A DNA stretch of 43,427 nucleotides from Kiritimatiellia bacterium (GCA_007132345.1 SLOV01000138.1:1-43427), one strand, 5' to 3'. Counted from the stretch's first letter, positions 1 through 8,862 are shown. Made by a program: numbers and translations. The notes: generated by a model from the letters alone, not told the origin.

Positions 1-2
1 CC

Positions 3-359
3 GGCGATGTATCGCTGGAAAACAATGGTGGCTTCTCTTCCGTTCGACGCTATATGGACCAGATCGATGTCTCGGCCTACAGCACTGCCGTGCTACGCGT
101 GAAAGGGGACGGAAAACGCTATCAACTTCATGTCAAATCCGACCATCGCGACTGGTACCATTACAGTTACGGGTTCCAGACCGGTCACGACTGGGAAGAA
201 ATAGAAATTCCCCTGCGCGAGATGGTCCCTTACTTCCGCGGAACGCGACTCGATAAACCGAATTATTCCGCGGAAGCCCTCGCGAACATGCGGTTGCTCG
301 TTGGCAATCGCGTTGAAGAGTCGTTCCATCTCGAAGTTGATCGCATCTGGTTGAAATGA
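3..359 (+). CDS. CIA30-like (NDUFAF1-type) domain protein, 3' end only
   Basis: The reading frame is open from the first bases of the window, so the true start lies upstream. The visible residues begin GDVSLENNGGFSSVR, the signature of the CIA30 / NADH:ubiquinone oxidoreductase assembly-factor-like domain, a galactose-binding jelly-roll fold. The pattern continues with 'VKGDGKRYQLHVKSD', 'GHDWEEIEIPLREMVPYFRG' and the terminal 'LLVGNRVEESFHLEVDRIWL', typical of the last two thirds of this domain. In bacteria such proteins are small, soluble or secreted and of uncertain function; a role in complex I assembly is shown only for the eukaryotic relatives. It converges on rny with a 13-bp gap and no obvious terminator between them. 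Confidence 0.8.
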   Translation, partial: GDVSLENNGGFSSVRRYMDQIDVSAYSTAVLRVKGDGKRYQLHVKSDHRDWYHYSYGFQTGHDWEEIEIPLREMVPYFRGTRLDKPNYSAEALANMRLLVGNRVEESFHLEVDRIWLK

Positions 360-372
360 TCGAGCGGGCGGG

Positions 373-1929
373 TTACCGGGCATATTCGATGCAGCGGGTT
401 TCGCGGACGACGGTAACCTTTATCTGCCCTGGGTATTCCATTTCGTCCTCGATCTCTTTGCTGATGTTGCGCGCCATCTGCATGGCCTCTTCGTCGTCCA
501 CCTGCGTGGGCGAAACGATGACGCGCACTTCGCGGCCTGCCTGAATGGCGTAGACCTTTTCCACGCCGCGAAAGCGGCTGGCGATGCGTTCGAGATTCTC
601 GAGCCGCTTCAGGTAAATCTCGGTGGTTTCCGAGCGGGCGCCGGGACGCGAGGCAGTGATGGCGTCGGCGGCGCGGGTGAGGGCGGCGTATATGGAAGTC
701 CCCTCGATATCGTTGTGGTGCGCGGCCACGGCATTGACGACCGTCGCCGACTCCCCATGCTTGCGGAGCAGGTCGGCGCCACGCAGGGCATGGCCGCCCT
801 CGCCGGTCTGGTCAAGGCCCTTGCCAATGTCGTGAAAGAGGCCAATGCGGCGGGCGACCGCGGCGTCGAGCCCCAGCTCGGCGGCCATCGCGCCGAGGAT
901 ATGACCCATTTCCATGGAGTGGGTGAGTACGTTCTGCCCATAGCTGTGGCGGAACCTGAGCCGGCCAACCGCGCGCACGATCTCGGGCGCAACGCCTTGC
1001 AGACCGAGAGAGTAAACCGCTTCTTCACCGGCAAGGCGCATGTTCTCTTCGAGTTCCGATTCGACCTTGGCATGTACCTCCTCGATGCGGGCCGGATGGA
1101 TGCGGCCATCGTTAATTAACGTTTCGAGGGTGATGCGGGCGACTTCGCGGCGAACGGGGTCGAACCCGGAGATCACGACAATCTCGGGGGTTTCGTCGAT
1201 GAGGATGTTGACGCCGGTGATGGCTTCCAGGGCGCGGATGTTGCGCCCTTCGCGGCCAATGATGCGCCCTTTCATCTCGTCGCTCGGCAGTGGCACGACA
1301 CAACTGGTGACCTGGTTGGTCTGGTCGGCGGCATAACGCTCGATGGCGGCGGTGATGATTTTCCGAGCCTCGCGCTCGGCCTTGTGGCGGGTTTCTTCCT
1401 GCACGCGACGGATCAGTGTGCCGGCCTCGTGCTGGAGCTCCTGCTCGAGTTGTTCCATCAAATGGCGGTGCGCCTCTTCCTGGGTCAGGCCGGAGAGTCG
1501 TTCGAGCGCCTGGCGCTGTTCACCAAGAATGGTGTTCAGGGCCGACTCCTTCTGCATCAGGATCTCTTTCTGTCGGTCAACGTCCTCCTGTTTGGTTTCC
1601 AGGATCTGTTCGCGCCGTTCGATCTGACTGAGCTTCCGGTCGAGCGTTGCCTCGCGCTGGGCGAGCCGTTCTTCCAGAGCCAGCAGGTCCTTGCGGCGCG
1701 TCTTGCGCTCTTCTTCGAAGGTGCCGCGCATCGCCAGGATTTCTTCCTTGGCCTTGATACGGGCATCGCGCACGAGCACTTCGGCTTCGCGGCGCGCGTC
1801 CTCCAGTTGGTTGCGGGCTTTCCAGGTGGCGGAGGTTTCCCGCATGCGCGCAATGATGACATGCGCGAGGTATCCCGAGAGGACGCCGGTCGTGGCGACC
1901 ATCAACGAGAGCCAGAGGGATGTTTGCAT
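373..1929 (-). CDS. rny: Ribonuclease Y (membrane-anchored endoribonuclease)
   Basis: RNase Y starts mRNA decay by single-strand endonucleolytic cuts at the inner face of the membrane. The 518 residues have the full family architecture: one N-terminal membrane segment (about 6-27), a long charged coiled coil (about 30-200), a KH RNA-binding domain (about 212-272, with GRIIGREGRNIR), and a metal-dependent HD domain with His at about 337, the HD pair at 366-367 in LFHDIGKG, and a later AAHHND. The length is normal for the family and the C-terminus is complete. It is the last gene of a minus-strand run after rarA and the folate cyclo-ligase gene, 69 bp behind the latter, so co-transcription is plausible. 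Family assignment is near certain. Confidence 0.97.
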   Translation of the reverse strand: MQTSLWLSLMVATTGVLSGYLAHVIIARMRETSATWKARNQLEDARREAEVLVRDARIKAKEEILAMRGTFEEERKTRRKDLLALEERLAQREATLDRKLSQIERREQILETKQEDVDRQKEILMQKESALNTILGEQRQALERLSGLTQEEAHRHLMEQLEQELQHEAGTLIRRVQEETRHKAEREARKIITAAIERYAADQTNQVTSCVVPLPSDEMKGRIIGREGRNIRALEAITGVNILIDETPEIVVISGFDPVRREVARITLETLINDGRIHPARIEEVHAKVESELEENMRLAGEEAVYSLGLQGVAPEIVRAVGRLRFRHSYGQNVLTHSMEMGHILGAMAAELGLDAAVARRIGLFHDIGKGLDQTGEGGHALRGADLLRKHGESATVVNAVAAHHNDIEGTSIYAALTRAADAITASRPGARSETTEIYLKRLENLERIASRFRGVEKVYAIQAGREVRVIVSPTQVDDEEAMQMARNISKEIEDEMEYPGQIKVTVVRETRCIEYAR

Positions 1930-1998
1930 ACGAATCTCCCACCCCCCGTCGCCTGGCTTGCGGCGGAAGGTTCTGTTTCATGGGTTTCGGTTCAGGGT

Positions 1999-2589
1999 TC
2001 ATGGGTACGACAAATGGGTTGCGCGCTCGGTCCAATAGTCGGCTTCGGGCGTCAAGACGGCGTGCATCGGCTGATCCTGCTCGTTTGCGGGCACGCGGTC
2101 AATGAGTTGAAAGGGAAAGCAGACCCCCAATCGTATTCCGTCGAAGCCAGCCAGGAGCCGGTCGAAGACGCCGCCGCCGTGGCCGAGCCGGTTGCCGTGG
2201 CGGTCGAAGGCGAGGCCGGGAACCAGCATGGCCTGGGCATCGCGGGGGTTCGCCCAGACCGGAGCGGCGGGCTCGCGGATACCGTGCGGGCCGGTGCAGA
2301 GAACGCCCTCGGGCCGCCAGTGTGCCAACCGATAGGCGTCCTGGGCGGGGTCGAGGACCGGGACGAGGATCTGTTTACCCGCTCCGGCCCATTCCGCCAG
2401 CAGGGCGTCGAGGTTGGGCTCGCGGGGCATCGCCAGGAAAGCAGCGATGCAGGGCGCGTCGCGTAAAGCGGGCAGATCGCGTAGCCGACCCGCGAGCGAG
2501 CGGCTGAAAGCGTGCAGCACGGCCGGCGCGGCGTTGGCGCGGCGTCGGCGCATCTCCTGGCGAAGAGTTTCTTTTGCAGTAGCGCTCAT
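1999..2589 (-). CDS. ygfA: 5-formyltetrahydrofolate cyclo-ligase
   Basis: This enzyme converts 5-formyl-THF to 5,10-methenyl-THF with ATP, returning a dead-end folate to one-carbon metabolism. The 196-residue length fits the family. The N-terminal basic stretch (KETLRQEMRRRR) contributes to ATP binding, and the core signature is at about 122-146: LVPGLAFDRHGNRLGHGGG followed by VFDRLL. The ATG at 2589 lies 85 bp after the rarA stop. In many bacteria this gene is the partner of the 6S RNA gene; here rarA sits between the two, so the 6S-ygfA neighbourhood is kept with one insertion. A 23-nt stretch just upstream of the start resembles one arm of a hairpin repeat at 17375-17397. Confidence 0.93.
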   Translation of the reverse strand: MSATAKETLRQEMRRRRANAAPAVLHAFSRSLAGRLRDLPALRDAPCIAAFLAMPREPNLDALLAEWAGAGKQILVPVLDPAQDAYRLAHWRPEGVLCTGPHGIREPAAPVWANPRDAQAMLVPGLAFDRHGNRLGHGGGVFDRLLAGFDGIRLGVCFPFQLIDRVPANEQDQPMHAVLTPEADYWTERATHLSYP

Positions 2590-2591
2590 CT

Positions 2592-2614
2592 CGAAGCGTC
2601 CCGCTGAGCCGCAA
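2592..2614. repeat. Dispersed 23-nt repeat, second copy of the 17375-17397 arm
   Basis: CGAAGCGTCCCGCTGAGCCG followed by CAA matches 17375-17397 at 21 of 23 positions. It lies just upstream of the folate cyclo-ligase start, between it and rarA. The short length makes common origin likely but not certain. Confidence 0.4.
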
Positions 2615-2674
2615 CAGCGAAGCAGCCCTCTATCTGGAGGAACGCTGGCTGTTTCATGGCTGCGTTAGACACTC

Positions 2675-4036
2675 TCACGACGGCTGCTCCCCGGAAGGTG
2701 GCGGCGGGGAATCGGCGGCGGCCTTCCCTTTCCGTAACGAGGCCCAGTGCTCCAGGCGCTGGCGAATGGTCGTCTCGTAACCGCGGGGAACGGGGCGATA
2801 GTAGACACGGCTGGTGGGCGCGTATTCCTGTTCCACATAGCCGCTCTCGGTGTCGTGCGGATAGACGTAGCCCTCGTGCCCGAGCCGCGCCGCTCCGGCA
2901 TAACCCGTGCCGCGCAGGGGCGGTGGCACGGGCAGGGTCCTACCCTCTTCCACATCCTTGAGGGCCTCGTCGACGGCCAGGTAAGCGGCGTTGCTCTTGG
3001 GGGCGCAGGCGAGATAGGTGGTGACCTGCGAGAGAATAATGCGCGCTTCGGGCATGCCGACAAACTCCACGGCTTGCAGCGCGGAGGCCGCAAGCGTAAG
3101 GCCGCGTGGGTCGGCGTTGCCGATATCCTCGGAGGCGAGAATGAGGAGGCGCCGCACAATGAAGCGCGGGTCTTCACCTGCGTAGAGCATCTTTGCGAGC
3201 CAGTAGACGGCGGCGTTCGGGTCGCTGCCGCGCACGCTCTTGATAAAGGCGGAGATGGTGTCGTGGTGCCCGTCTTCGTCGCGGTCGTAGACGACCGGCT
3301 TGGTCTGCACCGATTCGCTGGCCGCTTCCAGGGTCACGTGAACCTGCCCGCTTTCGCTGGGCGGCGTGGTCAGCACGGCGATCTCCAGTGCATTCAGGGC
3401 GCGGCGCGCGTCGCCTTCGCAGACGCGTGCGAGGTGACGCAAGGCCTCTTCCTCGGCGGTGGGCGCAAGCGAAGAAATCGTTGGGTCACGCTCCTGTGCC
3501 CGCCGGAGCAGCACGACGATTTCATCCTCGCCGATCGGTTCGAGTTGAAAGACCTGCGAGCGGGAAGTGAGCGGGCTGTTGATGAAGAAGAAAGGGTTAT
3601 GGGTCGTGGCGCCGATCAGGGTGATGGTTCCGTCCTCGACGTACGGCAGAAGCACATCCTGCTGCGCTTTGTTGAAACGATGAATCTCGTCGATGAAGAG
3701 GATGGTTTCGCGTCCGTGTAGCCGGCGCCGCTGGTTGGCGGCTTCCAGGAGGGAGCGCAGGGTGGCGACGTTGGCCAGCACACCACTGGTCTGCTCGAAG
3801 TGGCGCTCCGTGGCGCGGGCGATGACATGGGCCAGGCTGGTCTTTCCGCAGCCGGGCGGGCCGTAAAGCACCAGGCTGCCGAGGCGGTCTGCTTCAATCG
3901 CTCTGCGGAGCAGTTTGCCCGGCCCCAGCAAGTGGTCCTGCCCCACCACCTCTTCCAGGCTGGCCGGGCGCATGCGCGCGGCCAGCGGTTGGCTTCCCGC
4001 CAGATTCACGGCGGCGTTATGTTCGAACAGATCCAT
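2675..4036 (-). CDS. rarA: Replication-associated recombination protein A (RarA/MgsA AAA+ ATPase)
   Basis: RarA is a clamp-loader-like AAA+ ATPase that acts at stalled replication forks. It shows GPPGCGKTS (Walker A, about residue 60-68), [16 protein letters not shown] (Walker B, about 113-128), the sensor segment [20 protein letters not shown], and the C-terminal MgsA tetramerisation region with [15 protein letters not shown] chose the ATG at 4036, giving [11 protein letters not shown] four codons further up (4048) would put the start inside the T-run that ends the 6S RNA. No good Shine-Dalgarno is visible; only a GAG lies about 10 nt upstream. The coding sequence begins about ten bases after the 6S RNA, so it may be expressed by read-through of that RNA's terminator. 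Confidence 0.95.
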   Translation of the reverse strand: MDLFEHNAAVNLAGSQPLAARMRPASLEEVVGQDHLLGPGKLLRRAIEADRLGSLVLYGPPGCGKTSLAHVIARATERHFEQTSGVLANVATLRSLLEAANQRRRLHGRETILFIDEIHRFNKAQQDVLLPYVEDGTITLIGATTHNPFFFINSPLTSRSQVFQLEPIGEDEIVVLLRRAQERDPTISSLAPTAEEEALRHLARVCEGDARRALNALEIAVLTTPPSESGQVHVTLEAASESVQTKPVVYDRDEDGHHDTISAFIKSVRGSDPNAAVYWLAKMLYAGEDPRFIVRRLLILASEDIGNADPRGLTLAASALQAVEFVGMPEARIILSQVTTYLACAPKSNAAYLAVDEALKDVEEGRTLPVPPPLRGTGYAGAARLGHEGYVYPHDTESGYVEQEYAPTSRVYYRPVPRGYETTIRQRLEHWASLRKGKAAADSPPPPSGEQPS

Positions 4037-4046
4037 TCGTTGACTC

Positions 4047-4063
4047 AAAAAAATACCCCGCCT
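4047..4063 (-). terminator. Intrinsic terminator formed by the 6S RNA 3' end
   Basis: The 3' strand of the 6S closing stem (4063-4052) is followed directly by a T7 run on the minus strand (4053-4047). Stem plus T-run make a Rho-independent terminator only about ten bases before the rarA ATG. Pairing is visible in the sequence; its activity is inferred. Confidence 0.6.
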
Positions 4064-4246
4064 TGGCCGTTAACAGGGCTGTAGCACTGGACTCCCTGTA
4101 CATGACAGGTGGGAACTCTGCCGGAGAGGAACGAAGCGTCCCACCGAAAAGGAGGGCCTGTTCGTTCGGCCCGGACTCCGAACTCCCATTTTTGATATAA
4201 CGGGTCAGGTGCTTGTTCGCCCCAAAGACGAACCAGGCAGGGTATT
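4047..4246 (-). ncRNA. ssrS: 6S RNA (RNA polymerase-regulating RNA)
   Basis: 6S RNA mimics an open promoter and sequesters housekeeping RNA polymerase. On the minus strand the ends form a closing stem of 12 pairs with one wobble (AATACCCTGCCT at 4246-4235 with AGGCGGGGTATT at 4063-4052), followed by seven Ts. Inside it GGGC pairs GCCC and AGCAC pairs GTGCT. The large central bubble follows: its 5' strand carries CCTGACCCGTTATATCA, very close to E. coli 6S CCTGAGCCGATATTTCA, and its 3' strand holds a small hairpin CCTGT-CATGT-ACAGG followed by GTGCTACAGCC (E. coli GGGTTACAGCC). Beyond the bubble TGGGA/TCCCA and CGGAG/CTCCG build the terminal arm. The length of about 195-200 nt and the nearby ygfA both fit. 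Exact ends are inferred. Confidence 0.88.
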
Positions 4247-4382
4247 GAAAAGGATGGCGCCAACGCGAGCAGCTTTCGCGGCGCTTTACGAATCCCGGTT
4301 GGAAAAGAACGGTTGAGACAATGCCTTTATGACAAAACGAAGTCTAACTGCTCGCAAGCCGTTTGCCAAGCATCATTCATCA

Positions 4383-6797
4383 TCAGTGATCCCGAATCCT
4401 CGCATTCAGCCCGCCAACCAGCGCCGCGCTGACCTTCTCATGGAACCGGTTGGCGTCTTCATCCGTCAGCGTCCGGTCCATGGAGCGGTAGGTGAAGGAG
4501 TAGGCCATGCTCTTCTTGCCGGACTCGATGCCTTTGCCTTCAAAGATGTCGAAGAGTTCTACATGCTCCAACTCCTTTGGCGCGGCCTTCCGGGCGATGG
4601 CCAGAATCTCCTCATGCTTCACGGCGCGGTCGACAATCAAGGCAATGTCGCGGCTGACCGAAGGATAAGCAGGCACAGGCCGCAAGGAAACCGTGCGACG
4701 CTGCTCGGCCTCCAGCAGCAGTTGAAGATCCACCTCCAGCAGACCCACCGGTTCAGTGAAGCGCCATTCCTGGCGTGCTTTGCGAGGAAGCAGACCCAGG
4801 CGACCGATCAGCGCCTTGCCGCGCCGTAGCAGGAATGAAAAGCCGGGCTCGAAACTCTGCGAAGGCTCGGCTGCAAGCGTCCAGCCTTCGAAGCCGTGGG
4901 CCCGGGCCAGGGTTGTCCACACCCCTTTGAGCCCCAAGAGCATCTCCTCTTCATCGACGGGGCTGCGCAGATCGAGACCCGTTCGCCCGGTGGGCCCCAT
5001 GAGGCCGATACAGAGGGTGACCGTTTCTTCATGCGCCACTTCTGCTCCTCCGCGGCGGTAAGTTCGGCCCACTTCAAAGAAGGCCGCCGACCGGATCTGG
5101 CGGGCATGGTTACGCGCCAGCGTTTCGCCCATCTGCGGCAGGAGCGAACTGCGCAGTACGGACTGTTCCTGGCTCAGTGGATGTGGCATCACCACCCGCT
5201 TTTCCGGGTCATCTCCCGCCAGCAAGTCGAGCAGGGCGGGCGATGTGAGGCTGTAGTTCATGATCTCGCGCAGTCCCAGGCCAACGAGCGTGCGGCGGCA
5301 GGCGGAAAGGGCCTGATCGTCCGAATCGTCCGCGCCCGGGATCAGGCGTGCCATCGGAGCCGGAGCGGGTACCCGGTCGAGGCCATGGATGCGCGCCACT
5401 TCTTCGGCGAGGTCCACTTCCCGTTCCAGGTCGCCGCGGAAGATGGGAATTTCCAGTTCGCAACCTTCCGCGTCGCGCTGCACGACGCGAAGCTGGAGGG
5501 ACTCGAAGATCGCGGCGATCCGGTCGGCATCCAGATCGAGCCCGATGAGATCGCGGATGCCGGCGAAACGGCAAGTGACCCGGCGCGGCGTGACCGGCTG
5601 CGGATAGTGATCGATCACGCCAGGGCAGATGGTGGCGCTTGCCAACTCCTGCATGAGTCGCGCGGCACGGCGACTGGCCCACTCGACCGTATCGATGTTC
5701 ACGCCGCGTTCGAAACGGTAGGAGGAGTCGGTGCGTAGGCCCAACTCCCGCGAAGTGGCGCGCACGCTGGCCGGATCGAAGCAGGCGCTTTCGAGGAGAA
5801 CGGTGTGCGTGTCGTCATGAATCTCGCTGCCCGCCCCGCCCATGACACCCGCCACCGCCACGGCCTGGGCGGCATCCGCGATAATGAGCATGTCGGGCGA
5901 CAATCGCCGCTCCACCTCGTCGAGGGTCCGCATGATTTCGCCAGGCTGCGCGCGGCGCACCACAACCTGTTTCTGTGAAAGCCGCTCCAGGTCGAAGGCG
6001 TGCAGTGGATGCCCGGTTTCCAGCAGCACGTAGTTGGTGATATCGACCACATTGTTGATGGGCCGAATGCCCGCGAGTGTGAGGCGGTGCTGCATCCAGG
6101 GCGGGGAGGGGGCCAGTGCGACATTCTCCAGAACACGCGCGGTGTAACGAGGGCAGAGGTCTTCTTCTTCCACCACCACGCTGGCGCGTTCGCCGACTGG
6201 CGAGCCTGCTTCCTGAAGATCGACCGGCGGGAGAACCAGAGCCGCCCCATAGAGCGCGGCTACCTCGCGCGCAATGCCGATCAGGCTGAGGCAGTCGGGC
6301 CGATTCGGCGTCACCTCAACCTCGATCACCGTTTCCGGGGGGGCCAGAACATCGCGCATCGGCGTCCCCGGCGTGAGGTCGGAGTCGAGCGTCAGCAGGC
6401 CGGTGTGATCGTCCGAAAGCCCCAACTCGTCTTCCGCGCAGAGCATCCCCAGCGACTCGACGCCGCGAATCTTCGCCTTCTTTAGTTTCATGCCGTTGGG
6501 CAGCGTGACCCCGACCGATGCGAAAGGGTACTTGCCGCCCACAACGACGTTCGGTGCACCACAGACTACGGTCGCACTCTCGGTGTCAGTACTGACGGTG
6601 CAGAGGGTCAGCGCGTCCGCGTTCGGATGCCGCTCCACGGCGGTGACCTCGCCGACAACAACGCGTTCGTCGAGGACGGCGCCAACGGTTTCCACCGCCT
6701 CGACCTCCAGCCCCGAAAAGGTCAGTTTCTCGACCAGTCCCTCGATCGAGTCCTCGAACGCCACGTATTCTTTCAGCCACGAAACAGGTATTTTCAT
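4383..6797 (-). CDS. pheT: Phenylalanyl-tRNA synthetase beta subunit
   Basis: PheT with PheS charges tRNA-Phe, and PheT carries the editing site for mischarged tyrosine. From MKIPVSWLKEYV the protein has 804 residues, a normal size. It holds the EMAP-like tRNA-binding domain (about 40-150, GEVTAVERHPNADALTLCTV), the B3/B4 editing region (VEVTPNRPDCLS, then NVVDITNYVLLETGHPLHAFD), B5, the catalytic-like core, and a C-terminal FDX-ACB domain (YPSVSRDIALIVD). The frame stays open upstream to 6962, but the sequence there is not family-like, and MKIPVSWLKEYV is the conserved N-terminus. A weak GGGA lies about 9 nt before the ATG. Unusually, pheS is not next to it; the upstream neighbour is a methyltransferase gene. 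Confidence 0.96.
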   Translation of the reverse strand: MKIPVSWLKEYVAFEDSIEGLVEKLTFSGLEVEAVETVGAVLDERVVVGEVTAVERHPNADALTLCTVSTDTESATVVCGAPNVVVGGKYPFASVGVTLPNGMKLKKAKIRGVESLGMLCAEDELGLSDDHTGLLTLDSDLTPGTPMRDVLAPPETVIEVEVTPNRPDCLSLIGIAREVAALYGAALVLPPVDLQEAGSPVGERASVVVEEEDLCPRYTARVLENVALAPSPPWMQHRLTLAGIRPINNVVDITNYVLLETGHPLHAFDLERLSQKQVVVRRAQPGEIMRTLDEVERRLSPDMLIIADAAQAVAVAGVMGGAGSEIHDDTHTVLLESACFDPASVRATSRELGLRTDSSYRFERGVNIDTVEWASRRAARLMQELASATICPGVIDHYPQPVTPRRVTCRFAGIRDLIGLDLDADRIAAIFESLQLRVVQRDAEGCELEIPIFRGDLEREVDLAEEVARIHGLDRVPAPAPMARLIPGADDSDDQALSACRRTLVGLGLREIMNYSLTSPALLDLLAGDDPEKRVVMPHPLSQEQSVLRSSLLPQMGETLARNHARQIRSAAFFEVGRTYRRGGAEVAHEETVTLCIGLMGPTGRTGLDLRSPVDEEEMLLGLKGVWTTLARAHGFEGWTLAAEPSQSFEPGFSFLLRRGKALIGRLGLLPRKARQEWRFTEPVGLLEVDLQLLLEAEQRRTVSLRPVPAYPSVSRDIALIVDRAVKHEEILAIARKAAPKELEHVELFDIFEGKGIESGKKSMAYSFTYRSMDRTLTDEDANRFHEKVSAALVGGLNARIRDH

Positions 6798-7075
6798 CGT
6801 ATTTTTCCCAAATTGCCGCCCTTGGATAGCCGGAAACGGTCCCTCCGAACAAGACGCATCTTGCCCCGGTCCCGCATCGTTCCCCGCCGTTGGTGGCCCG
6901 CTCAGCGGACAATGGCACGACAAGGAGGACCTTCCGGACGGTTCAGAGGGGGGAGTCGCCAAGGGTTCATCCAGGCGCAGTCAACGGCGCCGTTCATTCC
7001 CTTATGGGGGTTGGTTCGGGCGTCGACATTCGCCCATATCTCCTCTTCCTCCGGTGCGATATTATGATGGGCATA
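6798..7075. other. Intergenic region upstream of pheT, no gene seen
   Basis: These 278 bp separate the methyltransferase stop from the pheT start, and any pheT promoter should be here. The minus strand contains TTGACT near 6982 but no convincing -10 at the right spacing, and a CATAAT near 7065 without a matching -35. No hairpin with a T-run or known leader was recognised. Confidence 0.4.
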
Positions 7076-7771
7076 CTACATCGCGAGCACGTAGTACTGC
7101 GCGCCTAGCGGGAGCCACCTCAGCCATGATTCGGCCACACGCAGCGCGCGTAAGGCATGGGGAAAGAAGACGCGATATTTCACAGCCGTCGAGGCAAACC
7201 CAGCTTGTGCCAGGCGGTTGCACATGTCGGCCGATCGAATCAGTTGTGCGTTTTCGTCGAACGGGCATGTATGGACGGCCCGGCGCGTAAGCGGATGATA
7301 GGGGTTATGCTCGTACACCATGGCGAGGCCACCGGATAGGAGCACGCGGCGGAATTCGCGGAACAAATGGGTGTGCTCGTCAGGATCAATGTGGTGAAAG
7401 ACGCAGGCTGCGAATACGAGGTCAAAACTCGCGTCCGCAAATGGGATTTCCACGCCATCGAAGAGTTGGAATTTCGCTTCTCCAGGGAAACGGCTTTGGC
7501 CCAGTTCCAAGCTCTTGCGCGACACGTCCAGACAGGTGAGTTCGGCCGCAGGCAGATGCTTTCCAACAAACGGCACCGAGGCACCCACTCCAGCGCCGAA
7601 GTCCAGGATGCGTGGGGCTTTCACGGAGGGCTGCAGCCGGTTCCATTCCGCTGCCAGATCGCGAATCTTGTATTCGGCGAAATAGTCGGGATCTTCGCCG
7701 GTGATGGCGATGTTCGCCCGGTGCATGGACCGATACTCCGCGGCGAACCGGTCAAACTCTGCTTCGTCCAT
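7076..7771 (-). CDS. Class I SAM-dependent methyltransferase
   Basis: A 231-residue Rossmann methyltransferase. Motif I is ILDFGAGVGASVPF, an acidic motif II region follows at LTCLDVSRKSLELG, and motif IV is FDLVFAACVFHHIDPDEH. These match the Methyltransf_11/25 group acting on small molecules or lipid-linked sugars. I took the ATG at 7771 (MDEAEFDRFAAEYRSMH), a typical start for this group; the open frame further upstream lies inside the preceding glycosyltransferase gene in another frame and is not protein-like. It follows that gene by 14 bp, so the two are probably co-transcribed and may act on the same glycolipid. The substrate cannot be read from the sequence. Confidence 0.88.
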   Translation of the reverse strand: MDEAEFDRFAAEYRSMHRANIAITGEDPDYFAEYKIRDLAAEWNRLQPSVKAPRILDFGAGVGASVPFVGKHLPAAELTCLDVSRKSLELGQSRFPGEAKFQLFDGVEIPFADASFDLVFAACVFHHIDPDEHTHLFREFRRVLLSGGLAMVYEHNPYHPLTRRAVHTCPFDENAQLIRSADMCNRLAQAGFASTAVKYRVFFPHALRALRVAESWLRWLPLGAQYYVLAM

Positions 7772-7785
7772 GAGCGGGGCACCCT

Positions 7786-8862
7786 CTACGCGGATGAATC
7801 GGGATCGCGTGCTGGCGGCGAATGGTGGGCGGACCACTGGCGCGGTGCGTCGAGAGCGCCGGCGGTCTCTTCTACAAAATAGCGGGGTCGCGATTTGACT
7901 TCGGCATAAATCTTCCCCAGGTACTCGCCCAGCATGCCGATGCAGAAAAGCTGGATGCCGCCGAGAAAGTACATGGGCAGCACAATCGACGCCCAGCCCG
8001 GTAAGACCCGATGGGTAATGAAGCGCGCCCAGAGCACCCACGCGGTCAGGCCCATGCTTACGAGGAAAACGACGAAACCGATCAGCGTGATGATGCGTAG
8101 CGGGATGACGGAAAACGATGTAATGCCGTCGAGGGCGAGAGCAACCATCTTCCTCAACGGATACTTGGATTCACCGGCAAGACGGGGGCTGCGGTTGTAG
8201 GTGACGATTTCGGATTTGAAGCCGATGAGGGGCACGATGCCGCGCAGAAAGAGATTTGTCTCATTATATTGTTTCAGGCACTCGATGGCACGCCTGCTCA
8301 TCAGCCGATAATCGGCATGGTTGTCGATCGACTCGGCCCCGAGAGCCGCCATGAGTTTGTAGAAGAGCGAGGCGGTCAGCCGCTTGAAGCGCTTGTCCGT
8401 CTCACGATGCTTCCGCACGCCATAGACAACATCGGCGCCGGCAAGAAAGCGATCGACCATGGCCTCGATAGCGGCGAGGTCGTCCTGCAGGTCGGCATCG
8501 ACCGTGACGAGCGCATCGCCTTCAGCGGTGAACAGGCCGGCGATCAGCGCATTCTGATGGCCGCGGTTGCGTGACAGTTTGATGCCGGTAATGCGCGGAT
8601 GGCTCGCGGCGTATTCCTTGATCAGCGCCCAGGTCCGGTCGCGGCTGCCATCATCCACAAAAAGCATCTGGCTGCTGTCCGCGATCTTGCCGGCGGCCAC
8701 CAGGTGGTCGAGCAGCGCGATGACGCGCTTGCAGGTCTCGGGAAGCACGTCTTGCTCGTTATAGCAGGGAATGATGACGCCAAGTTTCACCGGTTCGTCC
8801 GTGGGTGGCTGGCCGTGAATGGTCGCTGCGGATAGGGGAACTGTAACCGACGGCTTGTGCAT
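7786..8862 (-). CDS. GtrB/DPM1-like family 2 glycosyltransferase
   Basis: Enzymes of this type transfer a sugar from a nucleotide donor to undecaprenyl phosphate at the cytoplasmic face. The GT-A domain spans about residues 25-240: LGVIIPCYNEQDVLPE, FVDDGSRDRTW, the metal-binding LVTVDADLQDD, and the acceptor-side NHADYRLMSRRA. Two membrane helices follow (about 255-280 and 295-320, FLGGIQLFCIGMLGEYLGKIY), the usual GtrB/YkcC C-terminus. It lies between a polytopic membrane protein gene (37 bp upstream) and a methyltransferase gene (14 bp downstream). The set resembles a lipid-linked sugar modification system in which the polytopic protein could use the lipid-linked sugar; that pairing is inference. 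Confidence 0.92.
   Translation of the reverse strand: MHKPSVTVPLSAATIHGQPPTDEPVKLGVIIPCYNEQDVLPETCKRVIALLDHLVAAGKIADSSQMLFVDDGSRDRTWALIKEYAASHPRITGIKLSRNRGHQNALIAGLFTAEGDALVTVDADLQDDLAAIEAMVDRFLAGADVVYGVRKHRETDKRFKRLTASLFYKLMAALGAESIDNHADYRLMSRRAIECLKQYNETNLFLRGIVPLIGFKSEIVTYNRSPRLAGESKYPLRKMVALALDGITSFSVIPLRIITLIGFVVFLVSMGLTAWVLWARFITHRVLPGWASIVLPMYFLGGIQLFCIGMLGEYLGKIYAEVKSRPRYFVEETAGALDAPRQWSAHHSPPARDPDSSA

Noticed and set aside
1384-2466. 360-codon plus-strand open frame
   Set aside because: Spans the 3' end of the cyclo-ligase gene and the 5' half of rny in antisense; no family resemblance.
4037-4048. TTG start for rarA four codons upstream of the ATG
   Set aside because: It falls in the T-run of the 6S terminator; the ATG at 4036 gives the usual family N-terminus.
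4045-4263. A 72-codon minus-strand open frame in the rarA leader
   Set aside because: It lies within the 6S RNA, shows no protein family pattern, and the RNA structure explains the conservation.
6798-6962. 55-residue N-terminal extension of PheT
   Set aside because: The extension is low-complexity and not family-like; MKIPVSWLKEYV is the conserved start.
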